The notes below the pieces were generated by a model that was given only the letters and a program-made list of their open reading frames with translations, was not told the origin of the DNA and ran no database searches. From Gordonia sp. UBA7599 (GTDB lineage: Bacteria > Actinomycetota > Actinomycetes > Mycobacteriales > Mycobacteriaceae), in assembly GCA_002477755.1 (NCBI GenBank), contig DLKD01000011.1, positions 24,003-68,778 on the forward strand: a DNA stretch of 44,776 nucleotides, given 5' to 3'. Numbering within the stretch: the first letter of the stretch is position 1; every line of letters starts with the position of its first letter. This document shows positions 26,128 through 34,853 of this stretch, piece by piece. The translations under genes were made by a program, and so were the position numbers.

Positions 26128-26688
26128 ATGAAATCGGGGGATTTTGAGGGGTACAGCGACGCAGATCTACTGCTCGCACATGTCAACGGCCATCGAAGGG
26201 CCTTCACCGTGTTGGTTCGCCGACATCACGACCGGATGGCCGCGGTCGCCTATCGCACAATGCACGACCCGCAGGACGTGCCGGACGCGCTTCAGGACGC
26301 CTGGGCCAGTGCCCACGAAATGGCCGCACAATTCCGTGCTGATTCAGCGGTGTCCAGTTGGTTGCACCGAATAGTGATTAACGCTTGTTTCGACCGGATG
26401 CGGCGCACCCGGGTCCGCACGGCGAAGCTCGTCGCACAGATCGACACCCAGATCGCCGATCCCACCGACTGCGCCCATCACGTAGACCTCGCGATCTGCA
26501 TCGACCGGGCGATGCGACGGTTGCCCGAGGAGCAGCGCTTAGCCATCCTCCTCGTCGACATCGAGGGCTACACGGTCGCGGAGGCTGCCGCGATGCTCGG
26601 CGTGGCGACCGGAACTATCAAGAGCCGCTGCGCGCGCGGTCGGCTGAAGCTCTCCGTGCTCCTGAAGAACCTGCGCACACCGGCCTGA
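26128..26688 (+). CDS. sigM: ECF RNA polymerase sigma factor SigM
   Basis: Extracytoplasmic-function sigma factor of 186 residues. Region 2 includes FTVLVRRHHDRMAAVAYRTMHDPQDVPDALQDAW (core binding and -10 recognition). Region 4 is RLPEEQRLAILLVDIEGYTVAEAAAMLGVATGTIKSRCARGRLKL, with the helix-turn-helix for -35 recognition. Its place between murJ and trxB, followed by a one-helix membrane protein, matches sigM (Rv3911). It should direct transcription of envelope or stress genes when released from its anti-sigma factor. The start is ATG 26128, seven bases after TATTGT; GTG 26122 is possible. Confidence 0.92.
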   Translation: MKSGDFEGYSDADLLLAHVNGHRRAFTVLVRRHHDRMAAVAYRTMHDPQDVPDALQDAWASAHEMAAQFRADSAVSSWLHRIVINACFDRMRRTRVRTAKLVAQIDTQIADPTDCAHHVDLAICIDRAMRRLPEEQRLAILLVDIEGYTVAEAAAMLGVATGTIKSRCARGRLKLSVLLKNLRTPA

Positions 26689-26760
26689 CGCGCCAAGGGA
26701 GCCACGCGGGGACGTGCAGTGTCGTAAAGTGCGAATTGTCCCCTCCGAAAGTAGACGCCG

Positions 26761-27465
26761 ATGTCTCAGGTGAGCGCAGCGTCCCGGGCCTTCCCGGAAC
26801 CGCCCTTCACGCCCGAGCTGATCGCCGACTTCCACGCCGGCGCTCTCGACGAAGCGTTGGCACACCACGTGCAACAGCGGTTGCCCGACGACCCCGAAGC
26901 GATGGAAACCCTCGCCGCTCTTGATGCGACCGTCGAAGCACTGCGCACCTCATCCGTCGAGACCGTGGTTCCATCCGAGCTCCGCGCCACCTCTGAGGCC
27001 ACCCTCGCGCGGCTCGAACTCACCTCGCCAGCAGTCACACCCGCACCCGTCCTGCCGTCTGGCCCGGCACCACACCGTCGACACACCGCTCTACTCGCCG
27101 TCGCCGCGATGGTGACGGGCGTCCTGGCCGCCGGGATCGGGATCGGCGTACTGCTGCTGCCCCGTCCCACCTCGTCGGGCTCCGCCGGCGAAGTCCCGGC
27201 CGCCGAGGCCGCAGTGCTGCTCGCCGCGGCCCGGGCACCACAGACCGAGCCCCTCGATATCAATCGCCTGGCCCGCTGCCTCACCGCCAATCGCCTCGGC
27301 GGCCAAAGCATCGTCGGGGCGGGTTATCTCGACTACGAGGGTGCGCCCGCACAGGTGATCCTGACTCCGACCGGCCAGTCGGGGCGATTCCATGCACTCA
27401 TCACCCGCCGCGATTGCGACGCGGGGCGACCGGGCACCATCGCCCGCACGGTCATCGGCGAATAG
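26761..27465 (+). CDS. rsmA: Putative anti-sigma factor for SigM (Rv3912/RsmA-like)
   Basis: Single-pass membrane protein of 234 residues. The cytoplasmic N-terminus (1-105) contains [36 protein letters not shown], which resembles the short helical sigma-binding region of anti-sigma factors. One membrane helix follows (~109-133), then an extracytoplasmic domain with two Cys ([11 protein letters not shown] and RRDCDAG) that could form a disulfide. No HxxxCxxC zinc motif is present. Its position directly after sigM is the main evidence for the role. The ATG at 26761 has only a weak upstream purine run (GAAAG). Confidence 0.75.
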   Translation: MSQVSAASRAFPEPPFTPELIADFHAGALDEALAHHVQQRLPDDPEAMETLAALDATVEALRTSSVETVVPSELRATSEATLARLELTSPAVTPAPVLPSGPAPHRRHTALLAVAAMVTGVLAAGIGIGVLLLPRPTSSGSAGEVPAAEAAVLLAAARAPQTEPLDINRLARCLTANRLGGQSIVGAGYLDYEGAPAQVILTPTGQSGRFHALITRRDCDAGRPGTIARTVIGE

Positions 27466-27499
27466 GCGATAGCGCCCCTACGGGGCCGCGCCCACACCC

Positions 27500-27526
27500 G
27501 GGAACATCACGTCCTACGCTGGTGTT
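27500..27526 (+). promoter_or_regulatory. SigH/SigR-type promoter of trxB
   Basis: GGGAAC (27500-27505) and GTT (27524-27526) are separated by 18 bases, matching GGAAY-N18/19-GTT of thiol-oxidative-stress sigma factors (SigH in mycobacteria, SigR in Streptomyces). It lies about 40 bases before the trxB GTG. trxB-trxC is a known SigH target in M. tuberculosis. Confidence 0.65.
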
Positions 27527-27566
27527 GAAGCGTCACAGAGCACCGACCGAACCAGAAGGACCCGCC

Positions 27567-28556
27567 GTGAGCACCAGTTCCGAAACGGACGCCCCCATCC
27601 ATGAGCTGATCATCGTCGGGTCCGGTCCCGCCGGTTACACCGCGGCGCTCTACGCTGCGCGCGCGGAGCTCACCCCCCTCGTGTTCGAGGGTAGCCAGTT
27701 CGGCGGTGCCTTGATGACGACGACCGAGGTGGAGAACTTCCCCGGTTTCCGTGAGGGCATCCAGGGACCCGCGCTGATGGACGAGATGCGTGAGCAGGCG
27801 CTGCGCTTCGGTGCTGACCTTCGTATGGAGGATGTCGACGCGATTCGCCTGGCCGGCGACATCAAAGAGGTCGAGGTCGCGGGGGAGGTCCACCGCTCGC
27901 GGGCGATCATCCTGGCGATGGGTGCCGCCGCTCGCTACCTGGGGCTCGACGATGAGCAGCGTCTCCTCGGCCGTGGCGTCTCCTCCTGTGCGACCTGCGA
28001 CGGGTTCTTCTTCAAGGACCAGGCCATCGCGGTCATCGGCGGTGGTGATTCCGCGATGGAGGAGGCCACCTTCCTCACCAAGTTCGCCAGCAAGGTCTAT
28101 CTGATCCACCGACGCGAGGAGTTCCGCGCGTCACGGATCATGCTGGACCGGGCCCGCGCCAACCCCAAGATCGAGTTCATGACCGACACTGCCGTCGATT
28201 CCCTTCTCGGCGAGGACTCGTTGCAGGGCCTCGTCCTGCGCGATACGCGCACCGGCGAGACGCGTGAGCTTGATGTCACCGGCATGTTCGTGGCCATCGG
28301 GCACGATCCGCGCAGTGAACTGGTCGCCGGACAGGTCGAGGTCGACGACGACGGGTACGTCGTCACCGCGGGCCGCGGCAGCTACACCTCGATCCCCGGC
28401 GTGTTCGCCGCGGGCGACCTCGTCGATCACACCTACCGCCAGGCGATCACCGCCGCCGGTTCCGGCTGCGCCGCCGCGATCGACGCCGAGCGCTGGCTGG
28501 CGCACCGCAGCCACGAGACCCAACAGGCCGGCGCCGACCAGTCGGTCTCCGCCTGA
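27567..28556 (+). CDS. trxB: Thioredoxin-disulfide reductase
   Basis: NADPH-dependent flavoenzyme that reduces thioredoxin in the cytoplasm. It has 329 residues. The FAD motif is [20 protein letters not shown] (residues ~15-33). The redox-active disulfide is CATC (Cys141, Cys144) in [13 protein letters not shown], followed by the NADPH motif [12 protein letters not shown]. The C-terminal FAD contact is [27 protein letters not shown]. The length and motifs are complete. The start is GTG 27567, with AGAAGGA six bases upstream. It is followed by trxA after 51 bp and driven by a SigH-type promoter; both probably belong to the thiol-stress regulon. Confidence 0.97.
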   Translation: MSTSSETDAPIHELIIVGSGPAGYTAALYAARAELTPLVFEGSQFGGALMTTTEVENFPGFREGIQGPALMDEMREQALRFGADLRMEDVDAIRLAGDIKEVEVAGEVHRSRAIILAMGAAARYLGLDDEQRLLGRGVSSCATCDGFFFKDQAIAVIGGGDSAMEEATFLTKFASKVYLIHRREEFRASRIMLDRARANPKIEFMTDTAVDSLLGEDSLQGLVLRDTRTGETRELDVTGMFVAIGHDPRSELVAGQVEVDDDGYVVTAGRGSYTSIPGVFAAGDLVDHTYRQAITAAGSGCAAAIDAERWLAHRSHETQQAGADQSVSA

Positions 28557-28607
28557 ATCCCACCCCGCCGACCGGGATGATCCCCGCCCGCAGATAAGGA
28601 GCCGCAC

Positions 28608-28940
28608 ATGGGCACCCACACCACCGATGTCACCGACGCCACATTCAGCGCCGATGTCCTCGCATCCGACAAGCCGGTACTGGTTGATTTCTGGGCCACC
28701 TGGTGCGGTCCGTGCAAGATGGTCGCCCCGGTCCTCGATGAGATCGCACGCGACCACGCCGACCGCCTGACCGTGGCAAAGGTCGACGTCGACGCCAATC
28801 CCGGCGTCGCGCGCGACTACTCGATCATGTCTCTCCCGACGATGAAGCTGTTCTCCGGTGGCGAGGTCGTCAAGACCATCGTCGGGGCCAAGGGCAAGGC
28901 AGCGCTGCTGCGCGAACTGGACTCGGTCCTGGGCGGCTGA
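28608..28940 (+). CDS. trxA: Thioredoxin
   Basis: Small cytoplasmic disulfide reductase of 110 residues. The active site is WCGPC (Trp32 to Cys36) in VDFWATWCGPCKMVAPVLDE, and the cis-Pro loop is SIMSLPTMKLF. It is the immediate partner of the upstream thioredoxin reductase; the M. tuberculosis equivalent at this place is trxC (Rv3914). A strong Shine-Dalgarno AAGGAG precedes the ATG. Confidence 0.97.
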   Translation: MGTHTTDVTDATFSADVLASDKPVLVDFWATWCGPCKMVAPVLDEIARDHADRLTVAKVDVDANPGVARDYSIMSLPTMKLFSGGEVVKTIVGAKGKAALLRELDSVLGG

Positions 28941-29062
28941 CCGCGTAAGTTGTGCTCGCTCGCAGCGACCTGTCAGAATTGTCCGCGACGACGTCGCCGC
29001 CACGCCCGCCCTTCCGGCGCCGGGCACCACTGACCGACGTCGCCCGGGTGAGGAGCGTGTCC

Positions 29063-30241
29063 ATGCCGACCTTCAGGCTTGGTGACCAGGGCTCGGCAAT
29101 CGCCGAGATCCGGACCATCCTGGTGGGGCAGAATCTGCTCGGCGACAACGCCGGCCCAAGTGATCTGCGTGCCACCAGCGATGGTTGGGCTTCGCCTGAG
29201 GCCGTGTTCGATCCGGAGCTCGACCACGCGGTGCGCGCCTTTCAGCAGCAGCGCGGCCTGCTCGTCGACGGAATCGTCGGGCCGGAAACCTACCGTGCAC
29301 TGCTCGAATCGTCCTACCACCTGGGTTCCCGCGTGCTGCTGTACCGCCTGTCCTCGCCCATGACCGGCGACGACGTCGCCACTCTTCAATCGCGCCTGCA
29401 GAACCTCGGGTACTACCCCCATCTCGTCGACGGGGTGTTCGGCGAGACCACCCACAGCGCCCTGTGCCGCTACCAGGCCGAGTACGGGCTGTCCTCCGAC
29501 GGGATTTGCGGACCCGCGACGCTGAGGTCGCTGGAGCGCCTGGGCAACCGCATCACCGGCGGCTCCCCGCACGCCATCCGTGAAGAGGAGCGAGTCCGAC
29601 GGTCCGGTCCCCGCCTGTCGGGTAAGCGCGTCCTGATCGACGCGGGCTGCGGCGGCGCGCACCCGTTGTCTGCCGGGATGGTCGCCGACTTGGAGACCCG
29701 GATCCTAAGCGACATCGCCTATCGACTCGAAGGACGAATGGGTGCCGCCGGCATGGAGACCTTCCTCTCCCACGGCCCTGACTCCAGTCCCGACGATTCC
29801 GAGCGCGCACGCACCGCCAACGCCGTCGACGCCGACCTCGTCATCGCGCTGCGCTGTGCACACCACCCGACATCGACGGCCCGCGGTGTCGCCAGCTTCT
29901 ACTTCGGCAACAACCACGGGTCGTACTCGACCATCGGCCGCAACCTCGCGAGCTTTATCCAGCGCGAAATCGTAGCTCGCACAGGGCTTTTCGACTGTCG
30001 GACGCATCCTCGGACCTGGCCGATCCTGCGCGAAACCCAGATGCCCACCGCCCTGATCGACGTCGGCTACGTCACCAATCCTGACGACGCTTCCTGGCTC
30101 GATGACCCCGCCCACCGCGACATCGTGGCCGAGGCAATTCTCATCGCGGTGAAACGCGTATACCTCTTGGGCGAGAACGACCAGCCCACCGGCACCTACA
30201 CTTTCGCCGACCTGTTGGCTGCCGAGCGCGCCATCTCCTGA
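29063..30241 (+). CDS. cwlM: CwlM-like peptidoglycan-binding/amidase_3-fold regulator of MurA
   Basis: Protein of 392 residues without a signal peptide. Two peptidoglycan-binding_1 repeats come first (AVRAFQQQRGLLVDGIVGPETYRALL near residue 55; LQSRLQNLGYYPHLVDGVFGETTHSAL near residue 110). The N-acetylmuramoyl-L-alanine amidase_3 fold follows (~190-375). The first zinc-site His of active amidases (DPGHGG) is replaced: here VLIDAGCGGAHP, so it is probably inactive. In M. tuberculosis CwlM (Rv3915), also beside trxC, is a cytoplasmic PknB substrate that activates MurA. The start is ATG 29063, with GAGGAG seven bases upstream. Confidence 0.9.
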   Translation: MPTFRLGDQGSAIAEIRTILVGQNLLGDNAGPSDLRATSDGWASPEAVFDPELDHAVRAFQQQRGLLVDGIVGPETYRALLESSYHLGSRVLLYRLSSPMTGDDVATLQSRLQNLGYYPHLVDGVFGETTHSALCRYQAEYGLSSDGICGPATLRSLERLGNRITGGSPHAIREEERVRRSGPRLSGKRVLIDAGCGGAHPLSAGMVADLETRILSDIAYRLEGRMGAAGMETFLSHGPDSSPDDSERARTANAVDADLVIALRCAHHPTSTARGVASFYFGNNHGSYSTIGRNLASFIQREIVARTGLFDCRTHPRTWPILRETQMPTALIDVGYVTNPDDASWLDDPAHRDIVAEAILIAVKRVYLLGENDQPTGTYTFADLLAAERAIS

Positions 30242-30296
30242 CGCCTCCGCGTCTCGTCTTGGTCTTGCGCCACCGGGGCGCTAAGGCAGGTCGCGT

Positions 30297-30998
30297 TCAG
30301 GCTCGAGGAGTAGCAGTGCTACTCGCGCCCGCCGGCGCCGGTGTCATCTGGAAATCCGGATCCAGCGTTATCTGCAGCGCTGCCTCCACGACAAGGCGTT
30401 CTAGCGCCCCCTCCACGGCAGACTTCCAACCGAGGCCCTCGTCGAGCACCAGTCGGTACCGGGGGAACCGATGATGGGGTGCGATGAGGTCGAAACCCGA
30501 GTCCTCGAGGAACTCCGCATCGATCATGCACTCCCGACAGATGTCGGAATCGGATTCTGTCCCGCGGACCCCGAAAGCCTCGAGCGCCCGGACCCCGCGC
30601 TGAACGAGATCGGCGACAACGCCATCGAGAAGCAGGGGCCGTGCCTCGTCGAAGCCGGGCTCGACACGCATCGACATGAGCAGCACCGCGTCGGCGCTCA
30701 CCGGGGAGGTGGGGAAGTGGGCGGCACGAGGGACACGCAGCGGCGGCGCATAGAAGGCGGTGCCGACGGTGCGCCGCAATCCACCTTCCCCGCCGGACCG
30801 CACAACGTTGGGTCCCGCTTGGGCCAACTGCGCGCACGTGCCCCATTCGAGAAGCAGCCCTGACGTCCAGGCCTCTTTGTCGAACTCACTTGTGCGCACA
30901 CCGGCGCTCGGATCGACTTCCCAGAAGACGCAACCGCGGACATGCCGGGGCAACGACTCGAATTCGTCGATATCGAGGGGGCGAAGGCGGATTCCCAT
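30297..30998 (-). CDS. GNAT-like acetyltransferase family protein (Rv3916c-like)
   Basis: Cytoplasmic protein of 233 residues, conserved between cwlM and parB in Mycobacteriales (Rv3916c). The middle (VLLMSMRVEPGFDEARPLLLDGVVADLVQRGVRALEAFG) fits a GNAT beta4-alpha3 region, and DSGFDLIAPHHRFPRYRLVLDEG fits the closing strands. The usual R/QxxGxG/A CoA motif is not clear. The function is unknown. It begins at ATG 30998 after AGAGG and converges with cwlM. Upstream is a near-perfect 15-bp palindrome. Confidence 0.7.
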   Translation of the reverse strand: MGIRLRPLDIDEFESLPRHVRGCVFWEVDPSAGVRTSEFDKEAWTSGLLLEWGTCAQLAQAGPNVVRSGGEGGLRRTVGTAFYAPPLRVPRAAHFPTSPVSADAVLLMSMRVEPGFDEARPLLLDGVVADLVQRGVRALEAFGVRGTESDSDICRECMIDAEFLEDSGFDLIAPHHRFPRYRLVLDEGLGWKSAVEGALERLVVEAALQITLDPDFQMTPAPAGASSTATPRA

Positions 30999-31085
30999 CT
31001 GCCTCTACCCGAAGATTCCGCTCGGAGACCGAAAGTTGTTGTGCCACAACGTCTTTGGCTTCACCTCGCGGTCCTTTCGATCGCT

Positions 31086-31100
31086 ACGTCACAGTGACGT
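31086..31100. promoter_or_regulatory. 15-bp palindrome in the promoter region of the GNAT-like gene
   Basis: ACGTCAC-A-GTGACGT at 31086-31100 overlaps a possible minus-strand -10 (TAACGT, 31102-31097), with TTGCGC 19 bases upstream as a weak -35. It could be an operator of the GNAT-like gene or a short hairpin after parB. A second inverted repeat (GTTGTG/CACAAC) lies nearer the gene start. Confidence 0.4.
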
Positions 31101-31137
31101 TATTGCCCGGTATCCCTGGGTGCGCAAATTACGCCGG

Positions 31138-32154
31138 TTAATTGGCTCGCTCCGAGATCTCGGCGACGATCCGCTCGAGATCGTCCACCGAGCCGAACTC
31201 GACGACGATCTTGCCCTTCCGCTTGCCGAGGCTCACCACTACCCGGGTGTCGAGACGGTCCGACAGTGTCTCGGCAACATCCTGCAATCCGGGCATCACC
31301 ATCTGCTTGCGCCGCGGCGTCGGTGCCTTCGGACCATCACCCCGGTTGGCCAGCGTCACGGCCTCCTCGGTCGCACGGACCGACAGCCCCTCGGCGACGA
31401 TCCGCGCCGCGAGCTGCTCCTGAGCCTCCGTCCCGCCGTCGAGGGAGAGCAGTGCCCGGGCGTGCCCGGCCGAGAGCACGCCCGCCGCCACGCGACGCTG
31501 CACAGCGACAGGCAGCTTGAGGAGCCGGATCATGTTGGTAACGACCGGCCTGGAGCGACCGATGCGATTGGCCAGCTCCTCCTGCGTAACGTCGAACTCC
31601 TCGAGCAGCTGCTGGTACGCAGCCGCCTCTTCCAACGGATTCAACTGTGCCCGGTGGATATTCTCCAACAGCGCATCCCGGAGCATGTCGCCGTCGGGGG
31701 TCTCGCGCACGATCGCCGGGATCGCCTCGAGTCCGGCCTCCTGGCTCGCCCGCCAGCGGCGCTCACCCATGACGAGTTGGTACTCGATCTCGCCCTGCGG
31801 CTCGGGCAGACGGCGCACGACGATCGGCTGCATCAGCCCGAACTCGCGGATCGAGTGGACGAGCTCGTTCAGCGCCTCCTCGTCGAAGACCGTACGCGGC
31901 TGCTGCGGGTTGGGCTGGATCTGCGTCGGCCTCAGCTCGCGGTAGACCGCTCCGACGTCCGGGGAGATCGTCTCGACCGCGGCAGCCGTAGGACTGGACA
32001 CCGGCCCCGTCCCGATGACGACATCGGCGGCAGCGGCACCCATCCGATGGCCGCCAAGGGCACTGCCGCCGGCTCCGTCTTCGGAAGGCCCGGTGGGGAT
32101 GAGGGCCGCCAAGCCTCGCCCGAGCCCACCCTTACGCTGGTTCTCTCGACTCAC
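31138..32154 (-). CDS. parB: Chromosome partitioning protein ParB
   Basis: CTP-dependent clamp protein of 338 residues that loads at parS and spreads on origin DNA to drive segregation. The N-terminal CTPase domain has [21 protein letters not shown] and [14 protein letters not shown]. The helix-turn-helix is [26 protein letters not shown]. The C-terminal dimer domain ends [28 protein letters not shown]. The N-terminus [14 protein letters not shown] is the usual ParA-contacting segment. The start is GTG 32154, with AGGGAGGA about seven bases upstream. It is 13 bp behind parA in one operon; four parS sites lie within 2 kb. Confidence 0.97.
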   Translation of the reverse strand: MSRENQRKGGLGRGLAALIPTGPSEDGAGGSALGGHRMGAAAADVVIGTGPVSSPTAAAVETISPDVGAVYRELRPTQIQPNPQQPRTVFDEEALNELVHSIREFGLMQPIVVRRLPEPQGEIEYQLVMGERRWRASQEAGLEAIPAIVRETPDGDMLRDALLENIHRAQLNPLEEAAAYQQLLEEFDVTQEELANRIGRSRPVVTNMIRLLKLPVAVQRRVAAGVLSAGHARALLSLDGGTEAQEQLAARIVAEGLSVRATEEAVTLANRGDGPKAPTPRRKQMVMPGLQDVAETLSDRLDTRVVVSLGKRKGKIVVEFGSVDDLERIVAEISERAN

Positions 32155-32167
32155 GCTTCCGTCCTCC

Positions 32168-33163
32168 CTAGCCCTGTGCACCACTGGTGGAACCGCCAAC
32201 GCTTCCGGCACCGGCGGCACCCGCGATCGCCACCTCGCGCGCCGCGTCGACGTAGCTCATCGCACCCCGCGAGCCCGGGTCGTAGTCGAGAATCGTCATC
32301 CCGTATCCGGGGGCCTCGGAGACCTTCACGCTGCGCGGCACCACGGCCCGCAGGACCTTGTCGCCGAAGTGGCGGCGCACCTCCTCGGACACCTGATCTG
32401 CCAGCTTCGTGCGCCCGTCGTACATCGTCAGCAGCACAGTCGACACGTGCAGATCCCGGTTCAGGTGCGACTGCACGAGCTCGATATTGCGGAGCAACTG
32501 TCCCACTCCTTCGAGGGCGTAGTACTCACACTGGATCGGGATGAGCACCTCGCGGGCCGCGACCATCGCATTGACCGTCAGCAGTCCCAGCGACGGCGGG
32601 CAGTCGATGAACACGTAGTCGAATCCATAGGCGCCCAACGCCTCCGGATTGATGGCGTTCTTCAGCCTGTTCTCCCGTGCGACCAATGACACCAGTTCGA
32701 TCTCGGCGCCCGCCAGGTCCAGCGTGGCCGGCACGCAGTAGAGGTTCTCGTTGGCTGGGCTCTGCTGGATCGCCTCGGCGAGCGTCGCCTCACCGAGGAG
32801 CAATTCGTACACCGAGGAGATATCGGGCTGGCGATGATCGATACCCAACGCCGTGCTCGCGTTGCCCTGGGGATCAAGGTCGATCACAAGGACGCGTAGA
32901 CCGTGGATAGCCAGGGCGGCCGCTAGGTTCACAGCGGTGGTCGTCTTACCGACGCCGCCCTTCTGGTTCGCGACGGTGATGATCCGCGGGTGCACCGGGC
33001 GGGGGAGTGGGCGAGTCCCGCCAGGCGTGAGGATCTCGCTAGCCCGAGCCGCGGCTGCCGCGATCGGGGTGTCGACGAACGTCTCGGCTCGTACAGGTTC
33101 CGATGTTTCACGTGAAACATTCGGGGTCTTTCTCGTCACGTTCGTCATCCTTCGATCTCTCAT
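32168..33163 (-). CDS. parA: Chromosome partitioning ATPase ParA
   Basis: Deviant Walker-type ATPase of up to 331 residues that binds nucleoid DNA and pulls ParB-parS complexes. It contains the signature [27 protein letters not shown] and [15 protein letters not shown]. The first ~58 residues are an extension; within it VSRET is encoded by a perfect parS site (33104-33119). Start candidates are ATG 33163 (GAGGA only 3 bases upstream), ATG 33148 and GTG 33139 (GAAGGA at good distance). All keep the parS inside the gene. parB follows after 13 bp. Confidence 0.95.
   Translation of the reverse strand: MRDRRMTNVTRKTPNVSRETSEPVRAETFVDTPIAAAAARASEILTPGGTRPLPRPVHPRIITVANQKGGVGKTTTAVNLAAALAIHGLRVLVIDLDPQGNASTALGIDHRQPDISSVYELLLGEATLAEAIQQSPANENLYCVPATLDLAGAEIELVSLVARENRLKNAINPEALGAYGFDYVFIDCPPSLGLLTVNAMVAAREVLIPIQCEYYALEGVGQLLRNIELVQSHLNRDLHVSTVLLTMYDGRTKLADQVSEEVRRHFGDKVLRAVVPRSVKVSEAPGYGMTILDYDPGSRGAMSYVDAAREVAIAGAAGAGSVGGSTSGAQG
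33104..33119. promoter_or_regulatory. parS: parS site inside the parA coding sequence
   Basis: Perfect 16-bp TGTTTCACGTGAAACA, the universal ParB site. It encodes VSRET in the N-terminal extension of ParA, so it is under both DNA-binding and protein-coding constraint. Occupancy could also influence the parAB operon. Confidence 0.97.
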
Positions 33164-33222
33164 CGTTCCTCTATTCTGCGCGCACCGTCCGACACGGACA
33201 ACGGCGCCCCTCGCTTACTCGC

Positions 33223-33910
33223 TTACCGGGCACGCCTATCGCGTCGCCCAGGCTTTGCCTTTGCAACCCGCCCCGAACGCCCTGCCGTTCGTCGCCCAAC
33301 AATCACCGTCGTCGGGTCAGCGAGAAGCTCGCCGCCCACGGACTCGACGATCAGGTCCACGACACCCGCCGCCGCACACGCTGCACCGTGTTCGGCGATT
33401 TCCTCCTGCGCGCTCGATCCCTTCATCGCCACGAGCCGGCCGTCCGTACGGATGAGCGGTGCCGACCATTTGACCAAGCGGTCCAGAGGCGCGACTGCGC
33501 GCGAGGTCACCGCATCCACCTCTCCGTACTCCGCAATTGATCGCCTTCTCTTCAGCGCGGCCACGCACCACGATCACATTGTCTAGGCCGAGGGACTCGA
33601 CGACTTCGGAAAGGAAAGTGGTCCGTCGCAATAGTGGCTCCACGAGCACGAGCTTCAGATCCGGCCTGACTATGGCCAGCGGGATACCTGGCAACCCGGC
33701 CCCACTGCCGATATCGACGATGCGCTCATCGGAGTCGAACAGATCCGAGACGACCGCGCAGTTGAGAATATGGCGTTCCCAGAGACGCGACGACTCACGG
33801 GGTCCGATCAGCCCCCGAATGACACCGGCGTCCGCCAACCAGTCGTGGTAGGCGACGGCGAGGGGGAGACGCTCACCGAAGACGCGTCCGGCGGCTTCTG
33901 GTACCGACAC
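33223..33910 (-). pseudogene. rsmG: 16S rRNA (guanine-N7) methyltransferase RsmG (GidB), frameshifted
   Basis: The SAM-dependent enzyme that methylates G527 of 16S rRNA. The gene begins at GTG 33910 (GAGGGGA upstream) and encodes the SAM site [32 protein letters not shown] through [11 protein letters not shown] (about residue 124). The rest, [38 protein letters not shown], is in another frame ending at 33223. Removing one base near 33535-33538 (AATTGC to AATGC) would restore a ~229-residue RsmG. As read, a 197-residue product with a foreign tail ending at 33317 is made. Loss of rsmG is known to give low-level streptomycin resistance. A sequencing error cannot be excluded. Confidence 0.85.
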
Positions 33911-33962
33911 CCAACCATCCCCTCATCCATTCAGGCGCACTCCGCGCCGCCAGTCCCTGTTG

Positions 33963-33978
33963 TGTTTCACGTGAAACA
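33963..33978. promoter_or_regulatory. parS: parS site 1 of intergenic cluster
   Basis: Perfect TGTTTCACGTGAAACA between rsmG and jag. The next copy starts 33 bp further on. Confidence 0.97.
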
Positions 33979-33995
33979 TCGTTCGCATCGGGCCA

Positions 33996-34011
33996 TGTTT
34001 CACGTGAAACA
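33996..34011. promoter_or_regulatory. parS: parS site 2 of intergenic cluster
   Basis: Perfect TGTTTCACGTGAAACA, 33 bp from the previous copy and 34 bp from the next (about three helical turns each). Confidence 0.97.
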
Positions 34012-34029
34012 TCTGGGTCCCTCCGCTGA

Positions 34030-34045
34030 TGTTTCACGTGAAACA
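34030..34045. promoter_or_regulatory. parS: parS site 3 of intergenic cluster
   Basis: Perfect TGTTTCACGTGAAACA. It is the fourth parS of the window, counting the one in parA, and the closest to oriC (about 4.6 kb from it). Confidence 0.97.
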
Positions 34046-34087
34046 TCGCAAACTACACCGATGTAATTCCGCCCCTCGAACGGAGAA

Positions 34088-34111
34088 AGGTCCCGGCATC
34101 AGCCGGGACCT
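34088..34111 (-). terminator. Terminator hairpin after jag
   Basis: AGGTCCCGGC-ATCA-GCCGGGACCT: a perfect 10-bp stem with a 4-base loop, followed on the minus strand by TTTCTCC. It ends the rpmH-rnpA-yidD-yidC-jag transcript before the parS cluster. Confidence 0.8.
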
Positions 34112-34140
34112 CTCCACATCGGTCGAGCGTTGTGTCTAGC

Positions 34141-34809
34141 CTACGGCACCTTGATAACGACTACGCGACGCTTGGGCTCGGCGCCTTCGCTCTTGCTCAC
34201 CACACCGTCGACGGCCGCCACTGCATCGTGGACAATCTTGCGCTCGAACGGGGTCATCGGCTCGAGCGCCTCGCGCTCGCCCGACGCAAGCACGCGCTGC
34301 GCCACCTCGGTGCCGAGACCCACCAGGCGCTCGCGGCGACCGGCTCGCCACCGGGCGATGTCGAGCATCAGGCGGCTGCGCTCGCCCGTAGCCTGCTGCA
34401 CGGCGAGTCGAGTCAGTTCCTGCAGAGCGTCAAGAACCTCGCCGCGACGGCCAACCAGCTTCGACAGGTCCTTGCCGCCGTCGATGCTCACGATGGCACG
34501 ATCGCCGTCGACGTCGAGGTCGATGTCGCCGTCGAAGTCCAGGACGTCCAGCAACTGCTCGAGGTAATCGCCGGCGATCTCGCCTTCCTCGATCAGTTCG
34601 TCTTCCTCGTCACCGTCGTCGTCGGCGTCATCGCCGTCTTCGTCGGCAGCGTCATCGACAGGCTCTTCGACGACTTCGGTGGTTTCGGCGTCGACGACTT
34701 CGGCAACGGCCTGCGCCCCGTCCTCGTCATCGACGACGACTGCTGCGGTCTCGACCGCCTCAGCCTCGGCGACGACCTCGTCTTGGGGGACTTGCGCTTC
34801 GGCGTTCAT
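34141..34809 (-). CDS. Jag/KhpB-like KH-R3H RNA-binding protein (Rv3920c-like)
   Basis: Cytoplasmic RNA-binding protein of 222 residues. The first ~75 residues are extremely acidic and low in complexity (runs of D, E, A and V). A KH-II-type domain follows (GDYLEQLLDVLDFDGDIDLDVDGDRAIVSIDGGKDLSKLVGRRGEVLDALQELTRLAV), then an R3H domain (ASGEREALEPMTPFERKIVHDAVAAVDGVVSKSEG). KhpB/EloR/Jag proteins elsewhere bind sRNA or mRNA and affect cell elongation. Its position directly after yidC is conserved across Gram-positive bacteria. A GAGGAG site precedes ATG 34809. Confidence 0.92.
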   Translation of the reverse strand: MNAEAQVPQDEVVAEAEAVETAAVVVDDEDGAQAVAEVVDAETTEVVEEPVDDAADEDGDDADDDGDEEDELIEEGEIAGDYLEQLLDVLDFDGDIDLDVDGDRAIVSIDGGKDLSKLVGRRGEVLDALQELTRLAVQQATGERSRLMLDIARWRAGRRERLVGLGTEVAQRVLASGEREALEPMTPFERKIVHDAVAAVDGVVSKSEGAEPKRRVVVIKVP

Positions 34810-34853
34810 GGGTACTCCTCTATCTCGCTACGAAATTGTGGGGACTGTGGCGG

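Noticed and set aside
30760-32544. 594-codon plus-strand frame opposite the GNAT-like gene, parB and the end of parA
   Set aside because: It crosses three recognisable minus-strand genes and shows no domain.
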